64,000 bases of DNA from Bacteroidaceae bacterium (GCA_017647225.1 JAGCLA010000023.1:1-64000); one strand, 5' to 3'; shown: positions 50,773-61,966, counted from the stretch's first letter. Notes: generated by a model from the letters alone, not told the origin. Numbers and translations: made by a program.

Positions 50773-51873
50773 ATGTACAAGAATGACAATCGTATTGTTG
50801 CCACACTCGATGCAGGTGGAACAAATTTTGTTTTCGGCGCAATGAAAGCCGGCGAATTCATCATCGACCCTGTTTCGGTTCCTTCAATGGCACACGACCT
50901 CGACCTTTGCCTGCAGAACATGGTCAACGGATTCAGACAGGTTTTCGACAAGCTTGACGAGAAACCCGTAGCAATAAGCTTTGCTTTCCCCGGCCCAGCA
51001 GACTACCCTAACGGCATTATCGGCGGTTACCTGCCAAACTTCCCGTCATTCCGCGACGGAGTAGCTTTAGGCGCATTCCTCGAAAAGCAGTTCGGCGTGC
51101 CTGTATTCATCAACAACGATGGCGACCTCTTTGCTTATGGCGAAGCACTGTGCGGAGCATTGCCACAGATAAACGAGCGCCTGCGCGAGCTTGGCTCAAC
51201 AAAGCAATACAAGAACCTTATCGGATATACATTGGGAACAGGATTCGGTATTGGCGTTGTCATTGACGGCAGACTGAACCGCGGCGACAACTCTTGTGTG
51301 GAGACATTCTGTTTGCGTCATCGTGACATGCCTGATGTAATTGTTGAAGACGGCGTTGCCATTCGTGCCGTTTGTCGCGTATATGGCGAGAAGAGCGGAA
51401 ACATGGAACACGGGCTGACTCCAAAAGATATCTGTGAAATTGCAGACGGCAAACGCGAAGGCGACCGCGACGCTGCACGTGAGGCATTCGCATCTCTCGG
51501 TCGTGTGGCAGGAGCAGCCATAGCGACAGCTGTAACCATCATCGACGGACTTGTTGTCATTGGCGGTGGTGTTTCGGCAGCAAGCCATTGGATAATGCCT
51601 GCATTGCTCGAAGAGATGCACACAAAGCTGCGCACACTCACCGGCGATGAGGTCAATCTCGTACAGATGAATGTATATAACCTTGAAGACGATGCCGAGT
51701 TCGCAGAGTTTGCAAAAGGCGATGTTCAGAAAGTAAAGGTTTACGGCGAGGAGCGTTATGTCGATTACGACAGCCGTAAGCGCACCGGTATAGCCATATC
51801 AAAGCTCGGAGCAAGCAAAGCTGTTTCGGTTGGTGCATACGCATTTGCATTGAGTGAGTTGGACAAGAGATAA
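50773..51873 (+). CDS. ROK-family sugar kinase lacking the usual zinc motif
   Basis: A 366-residue ROK protein: ATP-binding LDAGGTNFVFGAM at the N-terminus, FAFPGPADYPNGIIGGYLPN, the sugar-binding and catalytic VFINNDGDLFAYGEA (Asn-Asp), and GYTLGTGFGIGVVIDGRL. The Cys-rich zinc motif of most ROK kinases is replaced by CVETFCLRHRD. Without an N-terminal HTH it is a kinase, not a repressor. In this operon mannose released by the GH92 enzymes is the natural substrate, giving mannose-6-phosphate; other hexoses or ManNAc are possible. Cytoplasmic. Confidence 0.88.
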   Translation: MYKNDNRIVATLDAGGTNFVFGAMKAGEFIIDPVSVPSMAHDLDLCLQNMVNGFRQVFDKLDEKPVAISFAFPGPADYPNGIIGGYLPNFPSFRDGVALGAFLEKQFGVPVFINNDGDLFAYGEALCGALPQINERLRELGSTKQYKNLIGYTLGTGFGIGVVIDGRLNRGDNSCVETFCLRHRDMPDVIVEDGVAIRAVCRVYGEKSGNMEHGLTPKDICEIADGKREGDRDAAREAFASLGRVAGAAIATAVTIIDGLVVIGGGVSAASHWIMPALLEEMHTKLRTLTGDEVNLVQMNVYNLEDDAEFAEFAKGDVQKVKVYGEERYVDYDSRKRTGIAISKLGASKAVSVGAYAFALSELDKR

Positions 51874-51879
51874 AATGCC

Positions 51880-54123
51880 ATGAAGAAAATTTTGTTATTA
51901 ATAGTGCTTTTCGTGTCAACCCTTGCAGTGGCACAGAAGCCGTCCGATCTGGTCAATCCATTCATCGGAACAACCAATTTCGGAACAACCAACCCCGGTG
52001 CAGTAACACCAAACGGAATGATGTCTGTTGTACCATTCAATGTAATGGGTTCCGACCTGAATGTTTTTGACAAGGATAACCGTTGGTGGTCGGCACCCTA
52101 TGAATACAACAACAAGTTCTTTACAGGATATGCACATGTTGCATTGAGTGGAGTAGGTTGCCCCGAAGCCTCATCGTTGCTTGTAATGCCTACATCGGGC
52201 GACCTCGATGTAAACTATTTCAGCTACGGCTCGGAATATACCGATGAAAAGGCATCACCGGGCTATTACAGCAACAGACTCACAAAGTACGGCATAAAGA
52301 CAGAGGTAACGGCAACAACACGTTCATCATGCGAACGTTACACCTTCCCTGCCGGCAAGGGCAATATTATCCTGAACCTTGGTCAGGGATTGTCAAACGA
52401 ATGTGGTGCAATGGTACGTCGTGTAAGCAGCACCGAAATCGAAGGATTCAAGTTGCTTGGCACATTCTGCTACACCACACAGGCCGTATTCCCCATATAT
52501 TTCGTTATGCGCGTATCAAAAGCACCCACAAGCGAAGGAGCATGGAAATTCCAGCCTCTACTTACAGGTGTCGAGGCAGAATGGACTCCCGATGACGGAA
52601 CATATAAACTTTATGAGAAATACTACCGCGAGGTAGCAGGTGACAACATAGGCTATCGTTTCTGTTACGACAACCTCGCCGAGGGAGAAGAGATAACAGT
52701 GCAGATTGGAGTCTCGTTCGTTTCAATAGAAAATGCCCGCGAAAACCTTAACGCAGAACAGGCAGGCAAGAATTTCGACGAAGTGCATGCCAATGCGGTA
52801 GAACGTTGGAATAACGACCTTGGACGCATACGCATAGAGGGAGGAACAGCCGACCAACAGACCATATTCTATACTGCATTATACCATGCTCTCATACACC
52901 CAAGCATCATAAGCGATGTAAACGGCGAATATCCAAAGATGGAGAACGGCGAAGTCGGAAAAAGCGATTACACAAGATACACGGTATTCTCACTGTGGGA
53001 TACATACCGCAACCTGCACCAGTTGCTTACACTTGTATATCCCGAGCGCCAGACCGATATGTTGCGCACAATGGTAGGCATGTATGAGGATTGGGGTTGG
53101 TTACCACGTTGGGAACTTTTCGGACGTGAAACATTTACAATGGAGGGCGACCCTGCAGCCATTGTCATAGCCGACAGCTGGATAAAAGGACTACGCGACT
53201 TTGATATCGACACCGCATACGAAGCTATGATTAAATCAGCTACAACAAAAGGTGCTGATAATCCTATACGCAGAGATATTGACCCATACATTGAAAAGGG
53301 ATATATTCCTTTGTGGTTTTTCTCGAACGACCTCTCGGGTGACAACTCCGTTTCACATGCTCTTGAGTATTGCTCGGCCGACTATGCCATAGCACAGCTT
53401 GCCGACTCTTTGGGCGACAAGGCTCGTGCAAAAGAGTTCTTGAAACGTTCACAGAGCTACAGAAACTATTTCTGCAAGGAGCATGGCACTCTGCGTCCAT
53501 TGACAAAAGAGGGCAAATTCCTTGGAGATTTCGACCCTGCAACAGGCAAGAACTTTGAGAATGTACCGGGATTCCATGAAGCGTCGGCATGGTGTTACAC
53601 ATTTGCCGTACCACATGACCTTGAAGGTCTTACCAAACTTATGGGTGGCAAACGAGGATTCATCAACAGCCTGCAAGGTGTATTCGATAATGAATACTAC
53701 GACCCGGCAAATGAACCGGATATTGTATATGCTTACCTATTCAGCCGTTTTAAGGGTGAAGAGTGGCGCACACAGAAAGAAGTAAAGAATATCCTCGACA
53801 ACCATTACAAGAACAGCCCCGACGGCATACCGGGAAATGATGACACAGGAACAATGTCGGCATGGGCCGTATTCTCTATGATGGGTATTTACCCCGATTG
53901 TCCGGGCGAGCCTACATACACACTCACGACACCTGTATTCGACAAGGTAAGCATTGCCACACCGCAAGGAAACATTGAGATAGAATGTAACCGTCCGACA
54001 GCCGACAGCCACTATATCGACAACATAAGACTCAACGGCAAGGCAAGCGGTTATCGCATCACACACAAACAGTTGCTCGACAACGCCAGAATAGAATACA
54101 AACTAAAGAAAGAACCAAAATGA
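51880..54123 (+). CDS. GH92 exo-alpha-mannosidase, periplasmic
   Basis: A 747-residue enzyme with a type I signal peptide (ends STLAVAQ). The GH92 order is clear: VNPFIGTTNFGTTNPGAV, ERWNNDLGRIRIEGG, FYTALYHALIHPSI, FSLWDTYRNLHQLL, the segment around HEASAWCYTFAVPHD (catalytic acid Glu) and GNDDTGTMSAWAVFSMMGIYP (catalytic Asp pair). GH92 enzymes are calcium-dependent inverting alpha-mannosidases that trim terminal mannose from N-glycans or yeast mannan. The usual GQMSAW is GTMSAW here. It overlaps the next GH92 gene by 4 bases (ATGA). Confidence 0.94.
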   Translation: MKKILLLIVLFVSTLAVAQKPSDLVNPFIGTTNFGTTNPGAVTPNGMMSVVPFNVMGSDLNVFDKDNRWWSAPYEYNNKFFTGYAHVALSGVGCPEASSLLVMPTSGDLDVNYFSYGSEYTDEKASPGYYSNRLTKYGIKTEVTATTRSSCERYTFPAGKGNIILNLGQGLSNECGAMVRRVSSTEIEGFKLLGTFCYTTQAVFPIYFVMRVSKAPTSEGAWKFQPLLTGVEAEWTPDDGTYKLYEKYYREVAGDNIGYRFCYDNLAEGEEITVQIGVSFVSIENARENLNAEQAGKNFDEVHANAVERWNNDLGRIRIEGGTADQQTIFYTALYHALIHPSIISDVNGEYPKMENGEVGKSDYTRYTVFSLWDTYRNLHQLLTLVYPERQTDMLRTMVGMYEDWGWLPRWELFGRETFTMEGDPAAIVIADSWIKGLRDFDIDTAYEAMIKSATTKGADNPIRRDIDPYIEKGYIPLWFFSNDLSGDNSVSHALEYCSADYAIAQLADSLGDKARAKEFLKRSQSYRNYFCKEHGTLRPLTKEGKFLGDFDPATGKNFENVPGFHEASAWCYTFAVPHDLEGLTKLMGGKRGFINSLQGVFDNEYYDPANEPDIVYAYLFSRFKGEEWRTQKEVKNILDNHYKNSPDGIPGNDDTGTMSAWAVFSMMGIYPDCPGEPTYTLTTPVFDKVSIATPQGNIEIECNRPTADSHYIDNIRLNGKASGYRITHKQLLDNARIEYKLKKEPK

Positions 54124-56288
54124 AAATAAGAAATATCGCTTTGGCATTGCCACTGTTGTTTGCGGCATGCTCAACTGTAACAAAGGAGAACCTCACCGAC
54201 CATGTCAATCCGCTTATCGGAAGTGGCGGTCATGGACACGTTTTTGTAGGCGCAAGCGTACCTTTCGGTATGGTACAGTTAGGCCCTACCAGCATCAACG
54301 AGAAATGGGACTGGTGTTCAGGTTATCACCAGGACGAAGCAACAGTCATTGGTTTCTCACATACACACCTCAGCGGAACAGGTATCGGCGACCTTTTCGA
54401 TGTTACCGTAATGCCCGTGACAGGCAATGTGGAATACACACGCGGTATAGTGGATATTCCCAACAGCGGACTATGGTCCATGGCCGACCGCACACAGGAG
54501 GTTGTAAAGCCCGGATATTACTCCGTACCTCTCACACGTTACGGCATAAAGGCTGAAATGACAGCTACCGCACGCGTGGGATTACACCGTTACACATTCC
54601 CTGCATCGCAAGAGGCTGCACTTGTCTTTGACCTTGAGAACGGAGGATGCTGGGACGACCCCACAGAGACATTCATGCAGGCAGAAGGCAATAACCGAAT
54701 TGTGGGTTACCGCTACTCAAAGGGTTGGGCAAAGAACCAGCGTGTATATTTTGCCGCTGAGTTTGCCAAGCCTTTTGACAAATTCGAATTAAAAGGATTC
54801 AAGAACATGTACGGACGTGCATCATTCACCACCACCGAAGGCGAAGAGATTCTTTTGAAAGTGGCCATTTCACCGGTGAGCATTGACGGTGCAAAACTTG
54901 CTCTTGAGCAAGAGATTACCGATTGGAACTTTGAAAGAGTTGCCAACAATGCCGTCAAGGAGTGGAATAAAGAGCTTGCACGCATCAGGATAGAAGGCAA
55001 CGAAGAGCAGAAAGAGATTTTCTATACAGCAATGTACCATGCCATGATTGCCCCAATGCTCTTCAGTGACATAAACGGCGACTATCGCGGTGCCGACGAC
55101 AAAGTATATAACAGCGAAAAGCCACGTTACACAAGCTTCTCGTTGTGGGATACATACCGTGCAAAACAACCGCTGATGACAATAATACACCCTGAGAAAG
55201 CCGGTGATTTTGTCGCAACAATGGTAGATATTTGCGACAAACAGGGTGACCTTCCCGTATGGCACTTGTGGGGCAATGAAACCGATTGTATGGTCGGCGA
55301 CCCGGGTATTCCAGTTGTTGCAGATGCTATAGTAAAAAATATCCAGGGCTTTGACCATGAAGAGGCATTCGAGGCTATTAAGAAGACTGCGGCACTTGCC
55401 GAGCGAGGCAAGGAGTATCGTCATCAATATGGTTATATCCCTTGCAACCTCTTCACAGAAGCTGTTGCATACGACATGGAGTATGCCATTGCCGATGGCG
55501 CAGCCGCAAACGCAGCAAAAGCACTTGGCAAGGATGCCGACTACAAGTATTTCGACAACATGAGCCACTCTTACCGCATATTCTTTGACAAGGAACGCGG
55601 TTTTGTTCGTGGAGTAGATGAGAAAGGCAATTTCCGTGAGCCATTCAACCCATACTTTGCAGCACACCGCGCCGATGACTATTGCGAGGGAAACGCATGG
55701 CAATATACATGGCTCGTTCCGCAAGACCTTGAAGGTTATATAAAACTGTTCGGAAGCAAAGAGGCATGCATCGCACGCTTGGATTCATTATTCCTCGCGC
55801 CATCGACCGTAGAAGGTGATCCGTCGCCCGACATTTCCGGCATGATTGGTCAGTTCGCACATGGCAATGAGCCAAGCCACCACATATTGTACCTTTATAC
55901 CATGATGGGCGAGCCACACAAGACTGCAAAATGGGTACGCGAAGTGATGAACACACAGTACCGCAACGACTTCGACGGTCTTTCGGGCAACGAGGATATG
56001 GGACAGATGTCGGCATGGTATATAATGTCGGCACTCGGATTCTACCAGGTAGAGCCTGCGGGAGCACGTTATTGGTTCGGTTCGCCAATAGTCAATCGTG
56101 CAGAATTGAACGTCGAAGGCGGTAAATTCATCATCGAGACAATAAACAACAGCGATACCAACATATATATAAAGAGTATCAAGCTCAACGGCAAGCCGCA
56201 TAACCTGCCATACATTGAGCACGCCGACATTGCCAAAGGCGGCAAACTCACAATAGAAATGAGTGATACACCTGCAAAATGGTATTGA
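54120..56288 (+). CDS. GH92 exo-alpha-mannosidase, lipoprotein
   Basis: A 722-residue GH92 lipoprotein (signal ending LLFAAC). Hallmarks: DHVNPLIGSGGHGHVFVGA, MVQLGPTSINEKWDWCSGYH, EWNKELARIRIEGN, FSLWDTYRAKQPLM, CEGNAWQYTWLVPQD with the catalytic acid Glu, and GNEDMGQMSAWYIMSALGFY with the Asp region. The GHGHVF-type N-terminal glycine loop and lipid anchor differ from the upstream paralogue, so the two likely attack different mannose linkages or act in different places. It is the last gene of the operon. Confidence 0.95.
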   Translation: MKIRNIALALPLLFAACSTVTKENLTDHVNPLIGSGGHGHVFVGASVPFGMVQLGPTSINEKWDWCSGYHQDEATVIGFSHTHLSGTGIGDLFDVTVMPVTGNVEYTRGIVDIPNSGLWSMADRTQEVVKPGYYSVPLTRYGIKAEMTATARVGLHRYTFPASQEAALVFDLENGGCWDDPTETFMQAEGNNRIVGYRYSKGWAKNQRVYFAAEFAKPFDKFELKGFKNMYGRASFTTTEGEEILLKVAISPVSIDGAKLALEQEITDWNFERVANNAVKEWNKELARIRIEGNEEQKEIFYTAMYHAMIAPMLFSDINGDYRGADDKVYNSEKPRYTSFSLWDTYRAKQPLMTIIHPEKAGDFVATMVDICDKQGDLPVWHLWGNETDCMVGDPGIPVVADAIVKNIQGFDHEEAFEAIKKTAALAERGKEYRHQYGYIPCNLFTEAVAYDMEYAIADGAAANAAKALGKDADYKYFDNMSHSYRIFFDKERGFVRGVDEKGNFREPFNPYFAAHRADDYCEGNAWQYTWLVPQDLEGYIKLFGSKEACIARLDSLFLAPSTVEGDPSPDISGMIGQFAHGNEPSHHILYLYTMMGEPHKTAKWVREVMNTQYRNDFDGLSGNEDMGQMSAWYIMSALGFYQVEPAGARYWFGSPIVNRAELNVEGGKFIIETINNSDTNIYIKSIKLNGKPHNLPYIEHADIAKGGKLTIEMSDTPAKWY

Positions 56289-56292
56289 CAAG

Positions 56293-56330
56293 TAAGAAAA
56301 AAGAAGCTCAGACGAGCTTCTTTTTTCTTA
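56293..56330. terminator. Bidirectional terminator shared by GH92 and RND genes
   Basis: A perfect inverted repeat (TAAGAAAAAAGAAGCTC and its complement, 4-base loop) that has its own T-runs on both strands. The last codons and stop of the RND pump gene (56308) lie within the stem. Confidence 0.8.
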
Positions 56331-59300
56331 TCTTTTCTTCCAGTTTTTGCATCCACTCATACCAGTTCGGTATATACAATGTTGCAATAACCGTATTCAA
56401 CAGCATGCCGAAGACCACTGCCGCGCCGAGCGACAGACGCGCTCCGGCACCTGCACCGCCGGCAAAGAGTAACGGCATGACACCAAGCACAAAGGCAAAA
56501 GAGGTCATCAAGATTGGGCGTAAACGCACATGGCCGGCCTCTGCGGCACTATAACGTATATCTTTGCCTGCCGCACGATAGTCACGGGCAAACTCCACAA
56601 TAAGAATACCGTTCTTTGCGCTTAAGGCTATCAGCAGAATGATACCCACTTCGGTGTATATACTTACGGGGATATCAGCTATCCAACAACCGACAATTGC
56701 ACCGAGCAGGGCTATAGGCACACCCATTATTGCGGCGACAGGGCTTGCCCAACTCTCATATTGTGCCGCAAGAACAAGGAACGCCACAAGAATGGCAAGA
56801 GCGAATATTATCGCCGTATTGCTTCCCGCGACATTCTCTTGATAAGCCACGCCGGTCCATTCATAACCAAACTCCTCGCCCAATTGCGCCTTGAAGAGTG
56901 CCGCAACCTCGTCAATTACCTGACCGGAGCTATAACCGGGTGCTGTATTGGCGGTAATCATGGCACTGTTATACATATTATAACGTACAAGCTGGTCACT
57001 GCCAAGAATCTCCTCGGTGGTAACAAAACTGCTGAACGGCACCATCTCGCCACGATTGTTGGCAAGGCTGAGGCTCATGACATTGTCAATGACCTTCTGA
57101 TTACGTTCGCCTGCAGCCATCTTCACCTGCCATATACGTCCGAGCAACACAAAATCATTTACATATATTGCACCCATGTAATAACTTAATGTCGATAACA
57201 CCGAGCCCATATCAAGTCCCATGGATATAGCCTTCTCGCGGTCTATGTTCAGAAAGTATTGTGGCACATCGGCCTCAAACGAGCTGTTCATTCCGGCAAT
57301 AGCACCTTCGTGGCTGTAGTTGTCGGTTAGAGCATCGACAGCCTTCTGCATTTCGGTCAATCCCAAAGCCTTACGGTCTTCGAGCTGCAGTTGCAGACCA
57401 CCCACATTGCCTATACCGGGTATTGCCGGTGGGACAAATGCAAAACATTGCGCTTCGCCAATCTCGGCATAGGCCTGACGGTTGAAACGCTCAACCACCG
57501 ACGCAGCCGACTCACCCTTTTTCTTTCGTTCACTCCAGTCCTTCAGAACAACAAAGACACTTGCCGCATTGCTCTGTCTGCCGTTGTTCATGATACTGAA
57601 ACCGCTGATGCTTACGTTGGTCTTCACTTCGGGATATGCCGCCACTATTTCCTCTACCTTTGAGGCAACAGTCTCGGTACGGCTAAGCGAACTCGCAGGT
57701 GGCAACTGTATGCTGACAATGAAATAGCCGTCATCTTCGTCAGGGATAAAGGTTGTAGGCCAATTGGTAAACATATAAACAGCAAGCACAACCATAACAA
57801 CGAAAGATATGGCGGCAATCCACGCTTTACGTAACAAAAAGCCTACTGTACGGTCATAAAACCTCTGTATAACATCATATCCCTTATTGAACCAGCCAAA
57901 TCCCTTGTGTCCGTCCTTTGCTGTCGGGCGCAACAGTATAGCGCTCAACGCTGGTGTAAGAGTCAATGAATTGAATCCGCTCAACAATGTTGCCGTAGCA
58001 ATTGTAAGAGCAAACTGCTTGAACAATTCGCCTGATATACCACCAATCATTGTAGTAGGAACAAAAACAGCCATCATCACAAGCACAACACCAATTATAG
58101 GGCCTGTTATCTCCTGCATGGCCTTTTCGGTAGCCTCACGAGGAGTCAATTTGCCTTCGTCGAGAATACGCGTCGCATTCTCCACCACCACAATGGCATC
58201 ATCTACCACAATGGCAATAGCAAGGACAAGGCCGAACAGCGTCAGTGTATTTATAGAGAACCCCAACAGGAGCATTACAGCCAACGTTCCTATGAGCGAT
58301 ACAGGGATTGTAAGGCAAGGGATAAGCGTAGCGCGCCAGTTCTGCAGGAAAAGGAATATAACGAATATCACCAAAGCTGTTGTTTCAAGCAGGGTAAACA
58401 GCACCTCCTCAATAGAGCTGCGCACCACCTCTGTCGTATCAAGGGCTATCTGATACTGCACACCCGGAGGAAAGGCCTCGACAAGCTCTTCCATTCGCTC
58501 CTTGACAGCTTTGGAAACAGCAAGCGAGCTTGAGCCCGGCGATTGATACACCGCCAATGCCGCCGTAGGCCTGCCATTAAGACGCGAAGAGGAAGAATAG
58601 GTTTCGCTACCTATCTCAATTTCTGCTATATCGCCAAGCCGCAACATATCCACACCGGTATTGCGTATGACAATATCCTCGAACTGTGTGGCATCACTAA
58701 GCCTTCCCTGCACATTAAGAGTATATTGGAAAGCGTTGTCGGCTGTATTGTCGAGTGTCTGTCCCACATATCCTGCAGATATAGCCAGGTTCTGCCTGCT
58801 TATTGCCTGATAGACCTCGGCCGGGGATATTCCGCGTATGCGCATTGCCTCAGGGTCGAGCCATACACGCATTGAATACTTTCCAGCGCCCATAATCTCC
58901 ACTCCACCCACACCGGGAGTACGTGTAAGCTGATCGACTATCTGCAACTGCGCATAGTTCGAGAGATAAAGCTGATTATATTCCTCATCACCTGTAAGGG
59001 TTATGAAGAGCACGATATTTGTCGATTGTTTCTGCACAACCACTCCCTGTTGCGTTACCTCTGTAGGCAATGAGTTCAGAGCAATGTTTACCCTGTTCTG
59101 CACCAACACTGTTGCCATGTCGATATCCGTTCCCACCTCAAATGTGACAGTAAGCCTGTATGTACCCGACGAAGATGATGTCGAACTCATATATATCATT
59201 CCATCGACACCGTTCACCTGTTGTTCGATTGGAATACCTACAGTCTGCGCTATCGTTTCAGCATTTGCACCCGGATAGACCGCTGTTACCTGCACTGTGG

Positions 59301-59427
59301 GAGGTGTTATCGAGGGATATTGGTCTATGGGAAGCACAAAGAGCGATACACCGCCTGCCACAAGGAGCAACAGCGACAATACTGTGGCAAAAATGGGACG
59401 TTCTATGAAAAATTTAGAGAAGTTCAT
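56308..59427 (-). CDS. RND multidrug efflux pump, HAE1/AcrB type
   Basis: A 1039-residue inner-membrane pump. It starts [20 protein letters not shown], has the first porter loop with [23 protein letters not shown], the paired Asp residues of the proton relay in [21 protein letters not shown] (about residue 405), and the second half repeat [24 protein letters not shown]. It expels drugs, bile salts or other amphiphiles using the proton gradient, together with the two genes upstream. Length is typical of AcrB/MexB. Confidence 0.96.
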   Translation of the reverse strand: MNFSKFFIERPIFATVLSLLLLVAGGVSLFVLPIDQYPSITPPTVQVTAVYPGANAETIAQTVGIPIEQQVNGVDGMIYMSSTSSSSGTYRLTVTFEVGTDIDMATVLVQNRVNIALNSLPTEVTQQGVVVQKQSTNIVLFITLTGDEEYNQLYLSNYAQLQIVDQLTRTPGVGGVEIMGAGKYSMRVWLDPEAMRIRGISPAEVYQAISRQNLAISAGYVGQTLDNTADNAFQYTLNVQGRLSDATQFEDIVIRNTGVDMLRLGDIAEIEIGSETYSSSSRLNGRPTAALAVYQSPGSSSLAVSKAVKERMEELVEAFPPGVQYQIALDTTEVVRSSIEEVLFTLLETTALVIFVIFLFLQNWRATLIPCLTIPVSLIGTLAVMLLLGFSINTLTLFGLVLAIAIVVDDAIVVVENATRILDEGKLTPREATEKAMQEITGPIIGVVLVMMAVFVPTTMIGGISGELFKQFALTIATATLLSGFNSLTLTPALSAILLRPTAKDGHKGFGWFNKGYDVIQRFYDRTVGFLLRKAWIAAISFVVMVVLAVYMFTNWPTTFIPDEDDGYFIVSIQLPPASSLSRTETVASKVEEIVAAYPEVKTNVSISGFSIMNNGRQSNAASVFVVLKDWSERKKKGESAASVVERFNRQAYAEIGEAQCFAFVPPAIPGIGNVGGLQLQLEDRKALGLTEMQKAVDALTDNYSHEGAIAGMNSSFEADVPQYFLNIDREKAISMGLDMGSVLSTLSYYMGAIYVNDFVLLGRIWQVKMAAGERNQKVIDNVMSLSLANNRGEMVPFSSFVTTEEILGSDQLVRYNMYNSAMITANTAPGYSSGQVIDEVAALFKAQLGEEFGYEWTGVAYQENVAGSNTAIIFALAILVAFLVLAAQYESWASPVAAIMGVPIALLGAIVGCWIADIPVSIYTEVGIILLIALSAKNGILIVEFARDYRAAGKDIRYSAAEAGHVRLRPILMTSFAFVLGVMPLLFAGGAGAGARLSLGAAVVFGMLLNTVIATLYIPNWYEWMQKLEEKIRKKKLV

Positions 59428-59459
59428 GACTGTTATGTTTTTATAAATGAAACAGTGTC

Positions 59460-60563
59460 CTATTGTTTTTCCATGACGGGTGTTACCGGCATACCGTTAC
59501 GCACCTTAAGCAATGCCTTTGTAACATACCTTTCTGTTGGAGAAAGGCCTTCTGTCACAAGGCGGAGGGTGTCATCGACAAGCCTTCCGACAGTTATCCG
59601 CTGATACTCCACCCTGTTTGAATCATTGACGACATACAGGTATTTTCCCAATTGGTCCGTACCTATGGAAGCATCGCGCACAAGAACAGCATTCTTTACA
59701 TCATCATATGGCAGTACCACGCTTATGTAGCTTCCCGGCTTCAGAAGCCCGTCCTTGTTAGAGAGTTCGGCACGCACCTGCAACGTACCTGTGGTGAGGT
59801 TTACATCGGGAGCGAGATAATCGATTTTGGCGTCCCATGTAAAATATCGGCCACCTCCTAAAGTAAAGGTTATATTACTTTGGTCAACAGTTTCGCCTTT
59901 ACGCTGCAAGCTCATGAGCCATTGCGCATCGCTTATATTAAAATAGGCATACATTATATCATCTTTGTATAACTTACAGAGTTCGACAGGCGACATCTCA
60001 CCCGATATATAAGCACCGACAGGATAGTTGCGTAAGCCAACCACGCCGTCAACAGGCGCCTTGACATAACAATATCCCAATTTGGTATTTGCCGTACTCA
60101 ACGCCGCACGTGCATTGTCGATAGCGGCCTTGGCACTTTCAACCTTACTCTTTGCCTGCAACAGTTCTATCTGACTGACAGCATCACTGTTTATCGCAAT
60201 TTTCATACGCTCATAGCTGTTCACTGCATAGTCATATTCAGCCTGAGCGGTCTGTAACGCAGCATTAGCCTGTGCCACTGAATTTTCATAAAGCACAGGC
60301 TCTATGACAAACAGCAGATCACCTTTCTTCACTCTGCTTCCCTCGACAAAATTGCGCTTTACAATTGTACCATTGACACGCCCCACCACAGATATGGTGG
60401 CATCGGCCGAAAGATAACCGGGATATTCGCGTGTAAGCATCACATCACGTACAGCAGGTATCGCTACCTCAACAGGCAATGCACCACCGGTCATTGCCAT
60501 CTCCTTTTTGTTGTGGCATGCCGTCATGACAAGCACCGCCACCATAAATGCTATTTTTCTCAT
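59460..60563 (-). CDS. RND membrane fusion protein (AcrA/MexA type lipoprotein)
   Basis: A 367-residue periplasmic adaptor lipoprotein: signal [16 protein letters not shown], barrel-sandwich segments [20 protein letters not shown] and [19 protein letters not shown], and a coiled-coil hairpin ([20 protein letters not shown] and the [16 protein letters not shown] region). It bridges pump and outer-membrane factor. The start at 60563 gives a clean lipoprotein signal; the Met six codons earlier overlaps the preceding gene. Confidence 0.94.
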   Translation of the reverse strand: MRKIAFMVAVLVMTACHNKKEMAMTGGALPVEVAIPAVRDVMLTREYPGYLSADATISVVGRVNGTIVKRNFVEGSRVKKGDLLFVIEPVLYENSVAQANAALQTAQAEYDYAVNSYERMKIAINSDAVSQIELLQAKSKVESAKAAIDNARAALSTANTKLGYCYVKAPVDGVVGLRNYPVGAYISGEMSPVELCKLYKDDIMYAYFNISDAQWLMSLQRKGETVDQSNITFTLGGGRYFTWDAKIDYLAPDVNLTTGTLQVRAELSNKDGLLKPGSYISVVLPYDDVKNAVLVRDASIGTDQLGKYLYVVNDSNRVEYQRITVGRLVDDTLRLVTEGLSPTERYVTKALLKVRNGMPVTPVMEKQ

Positions 60564-60574
60564 TGTATAAGGAT

Positions 60575-61966
60575 TTACCAACCGCCACCAAGGGCTTCGT
60601 ATAGTTGAACAAGATATATAAGTGAGGCACCATGCGCCTGTACAAGATAGTCTTGACAGGTGAAGAGAGAACGCTGTGCATCAAGGACATTCTGATATTC
60701 GGTAAGTCCCTGCTTGTATAGTTCAAGTGAGAGGGAGAGCGTTTCCTCATCCTGCATCATGGCCTTACGCAGTGTTATTATCTGCTCTATGGAGTTACGG
60801 TACTGCGACATGGCATTCTCAACCTCCTGCATGGCATTAAGCATTGTGCTGTTGAACGAAGCTATACTTTGGTCAAGTGTGGCACGCGCCTCGCGCGTTG
60901 CATTGACACGTTCCGTACCGGTGAAGATATTCCAAGACAATGACGGAGCAATCTCCCATGTAAGGCTCTTTGAACGTGGCAGATACTTCAATTTGTCCGA
61001 AGCAAAGCCCAACGAGCCTGTGAGGAAAAGCGACGGGAACCAGTCACGGCGCGTAGCCCCCAACAACGAAGCATTCGCCTCGACCTGCCGTTCGGCAGCA
61101 CGTATGTCGGGACGACGGAGAAGAAGGCTCGCAGGAACACCCACCTCGACAGGTGCCATATATTCAGGCAGGGCATATCCCTCTTCGAGCCACCCTTGCA
61201 GTTCTTGCGGATAGACGCCGAGCAACACAGCCATGGCATTCCTATAACCTTCGATAGTGGCTTGCATTGCCGGAATCTTGGCTTTTGTATTGTAATATAC
61301 GCTACGCGACTGCGACACATCCAATTTTGAAGCAAGGCCTGTATTATAGCGCGAAACGACAATATCCATTATCTCGCGTTGCGACTCCACATTCCAGCGT
61401 ATCACCTGCATTTCGGCAAGCGACTGTCTTAGGGAGAAATAGGTTATGGCAACGTTCGCCACAAGAGAAACCATCACTGCATTAAACTCCTCTTCTGTTG
61501 CCATAAAAAGTTGTTTCTGAGCCTTTGCGCGCATGTATATGCTACCGAAGACATCGGCTTGCCATTTCATTGACACCGCTGTTGCATATTGCCCTTCCCA
61601 TGTTTCCTGGTACAGTGTCTGTGCCGTATTGCCGCTTGTCTTGGCACGTTGCCAACCGAGATTAAGGTCAAAGGAAGGCATAAGACCACCCTGCGCCTTG
61701 CGCCATGCAGCACGCGCCTTTCTGATATTCTCCATAGCGCCCAATGCCGAATAATTGTTCTTGCACGCGGCTACAATGAGCGAATCGAGAACAGGATCTT
61801 CAAAATTCAGCCACCATGTATCGTCAGGCGGAAGCGTCTGGTCAAAAAACTCACCGTCGTTCCACCACTGTGGCAACGGCTTTTCAAGATAGTTCTCGCC
61901 TTGCTGAGCCATTGCTCCTGTGACACAGGCAAGAAAAAACAGAAATAAAAAAGAAACCCTTGTCAT
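60575..61966 (-). CDS. RND outer-membrane factor (TolC/OprM type)
   Basis: A 463-residue outer-membrane channel protein: signal ending VTGAMAQ, then the OEP repeats with NYSALGAMENIRKARAAWRK, LGWQRAKTSGN, and the second repeat including RRPDIRAAERQVEANASLLG, PSLFLTGSLGFAS and NALNA-like helices (TMLNAMQEVENAMSQYRNS). It forms the outer-membrane trimer of the efflux complex. It is the first gene of its operon, so the order is outer-membrane factor, adaptor, pump, instead of the usual adaptor, pump, outer-membrane factor. Most OprM-like proteins are lipoproteins; here no lipobox Cys is seen. Confidence 0.93.
   Translation of the reverse strand: MTRVSFLFLFFLACVTGAMAQQGENYLEKPLPQWWNDGEFFDQTLPPDDTWWLNFEDPVLDSLIVAACKNNYSALGAMENIRKARAAWRKAQGGLMPSFDLNLGWQRAKTSGNTAQTLYQETWEGQYATAVSMKWQADVFGSIYMRAKAQKQLFMATEEEFNAVMVSLVANVAITYFSLRQSLAEMQVIRWNVESQREIMDIVVSRYNTGLASKLDVSQSRSVYYNTKAKIPAMQATIEGYRNAMAVLLGVYPQELQGWLEEGYALPEYMAPVEVGVPASLLLRRPDIRAAERQVEANASLLGATRRDWFPSLFLTGSLGFASDKLKYLPRSKSLTWEIAPSLSWNIFTGTERVNATREARATLDQSIASFNSTMLNAMQEVENAMSQYRNSIEQIITLRKAMMQDEETLSLSLELYKQGLTEYQNVLDAQRSLFTCQDYLVQAHGASLIYLVQLYEALGGGW

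Noticed and set aside
54870..55724. 284-codon minus-strand frame
   Set aside because: Antisense to the second GH92 gene; no family signal.
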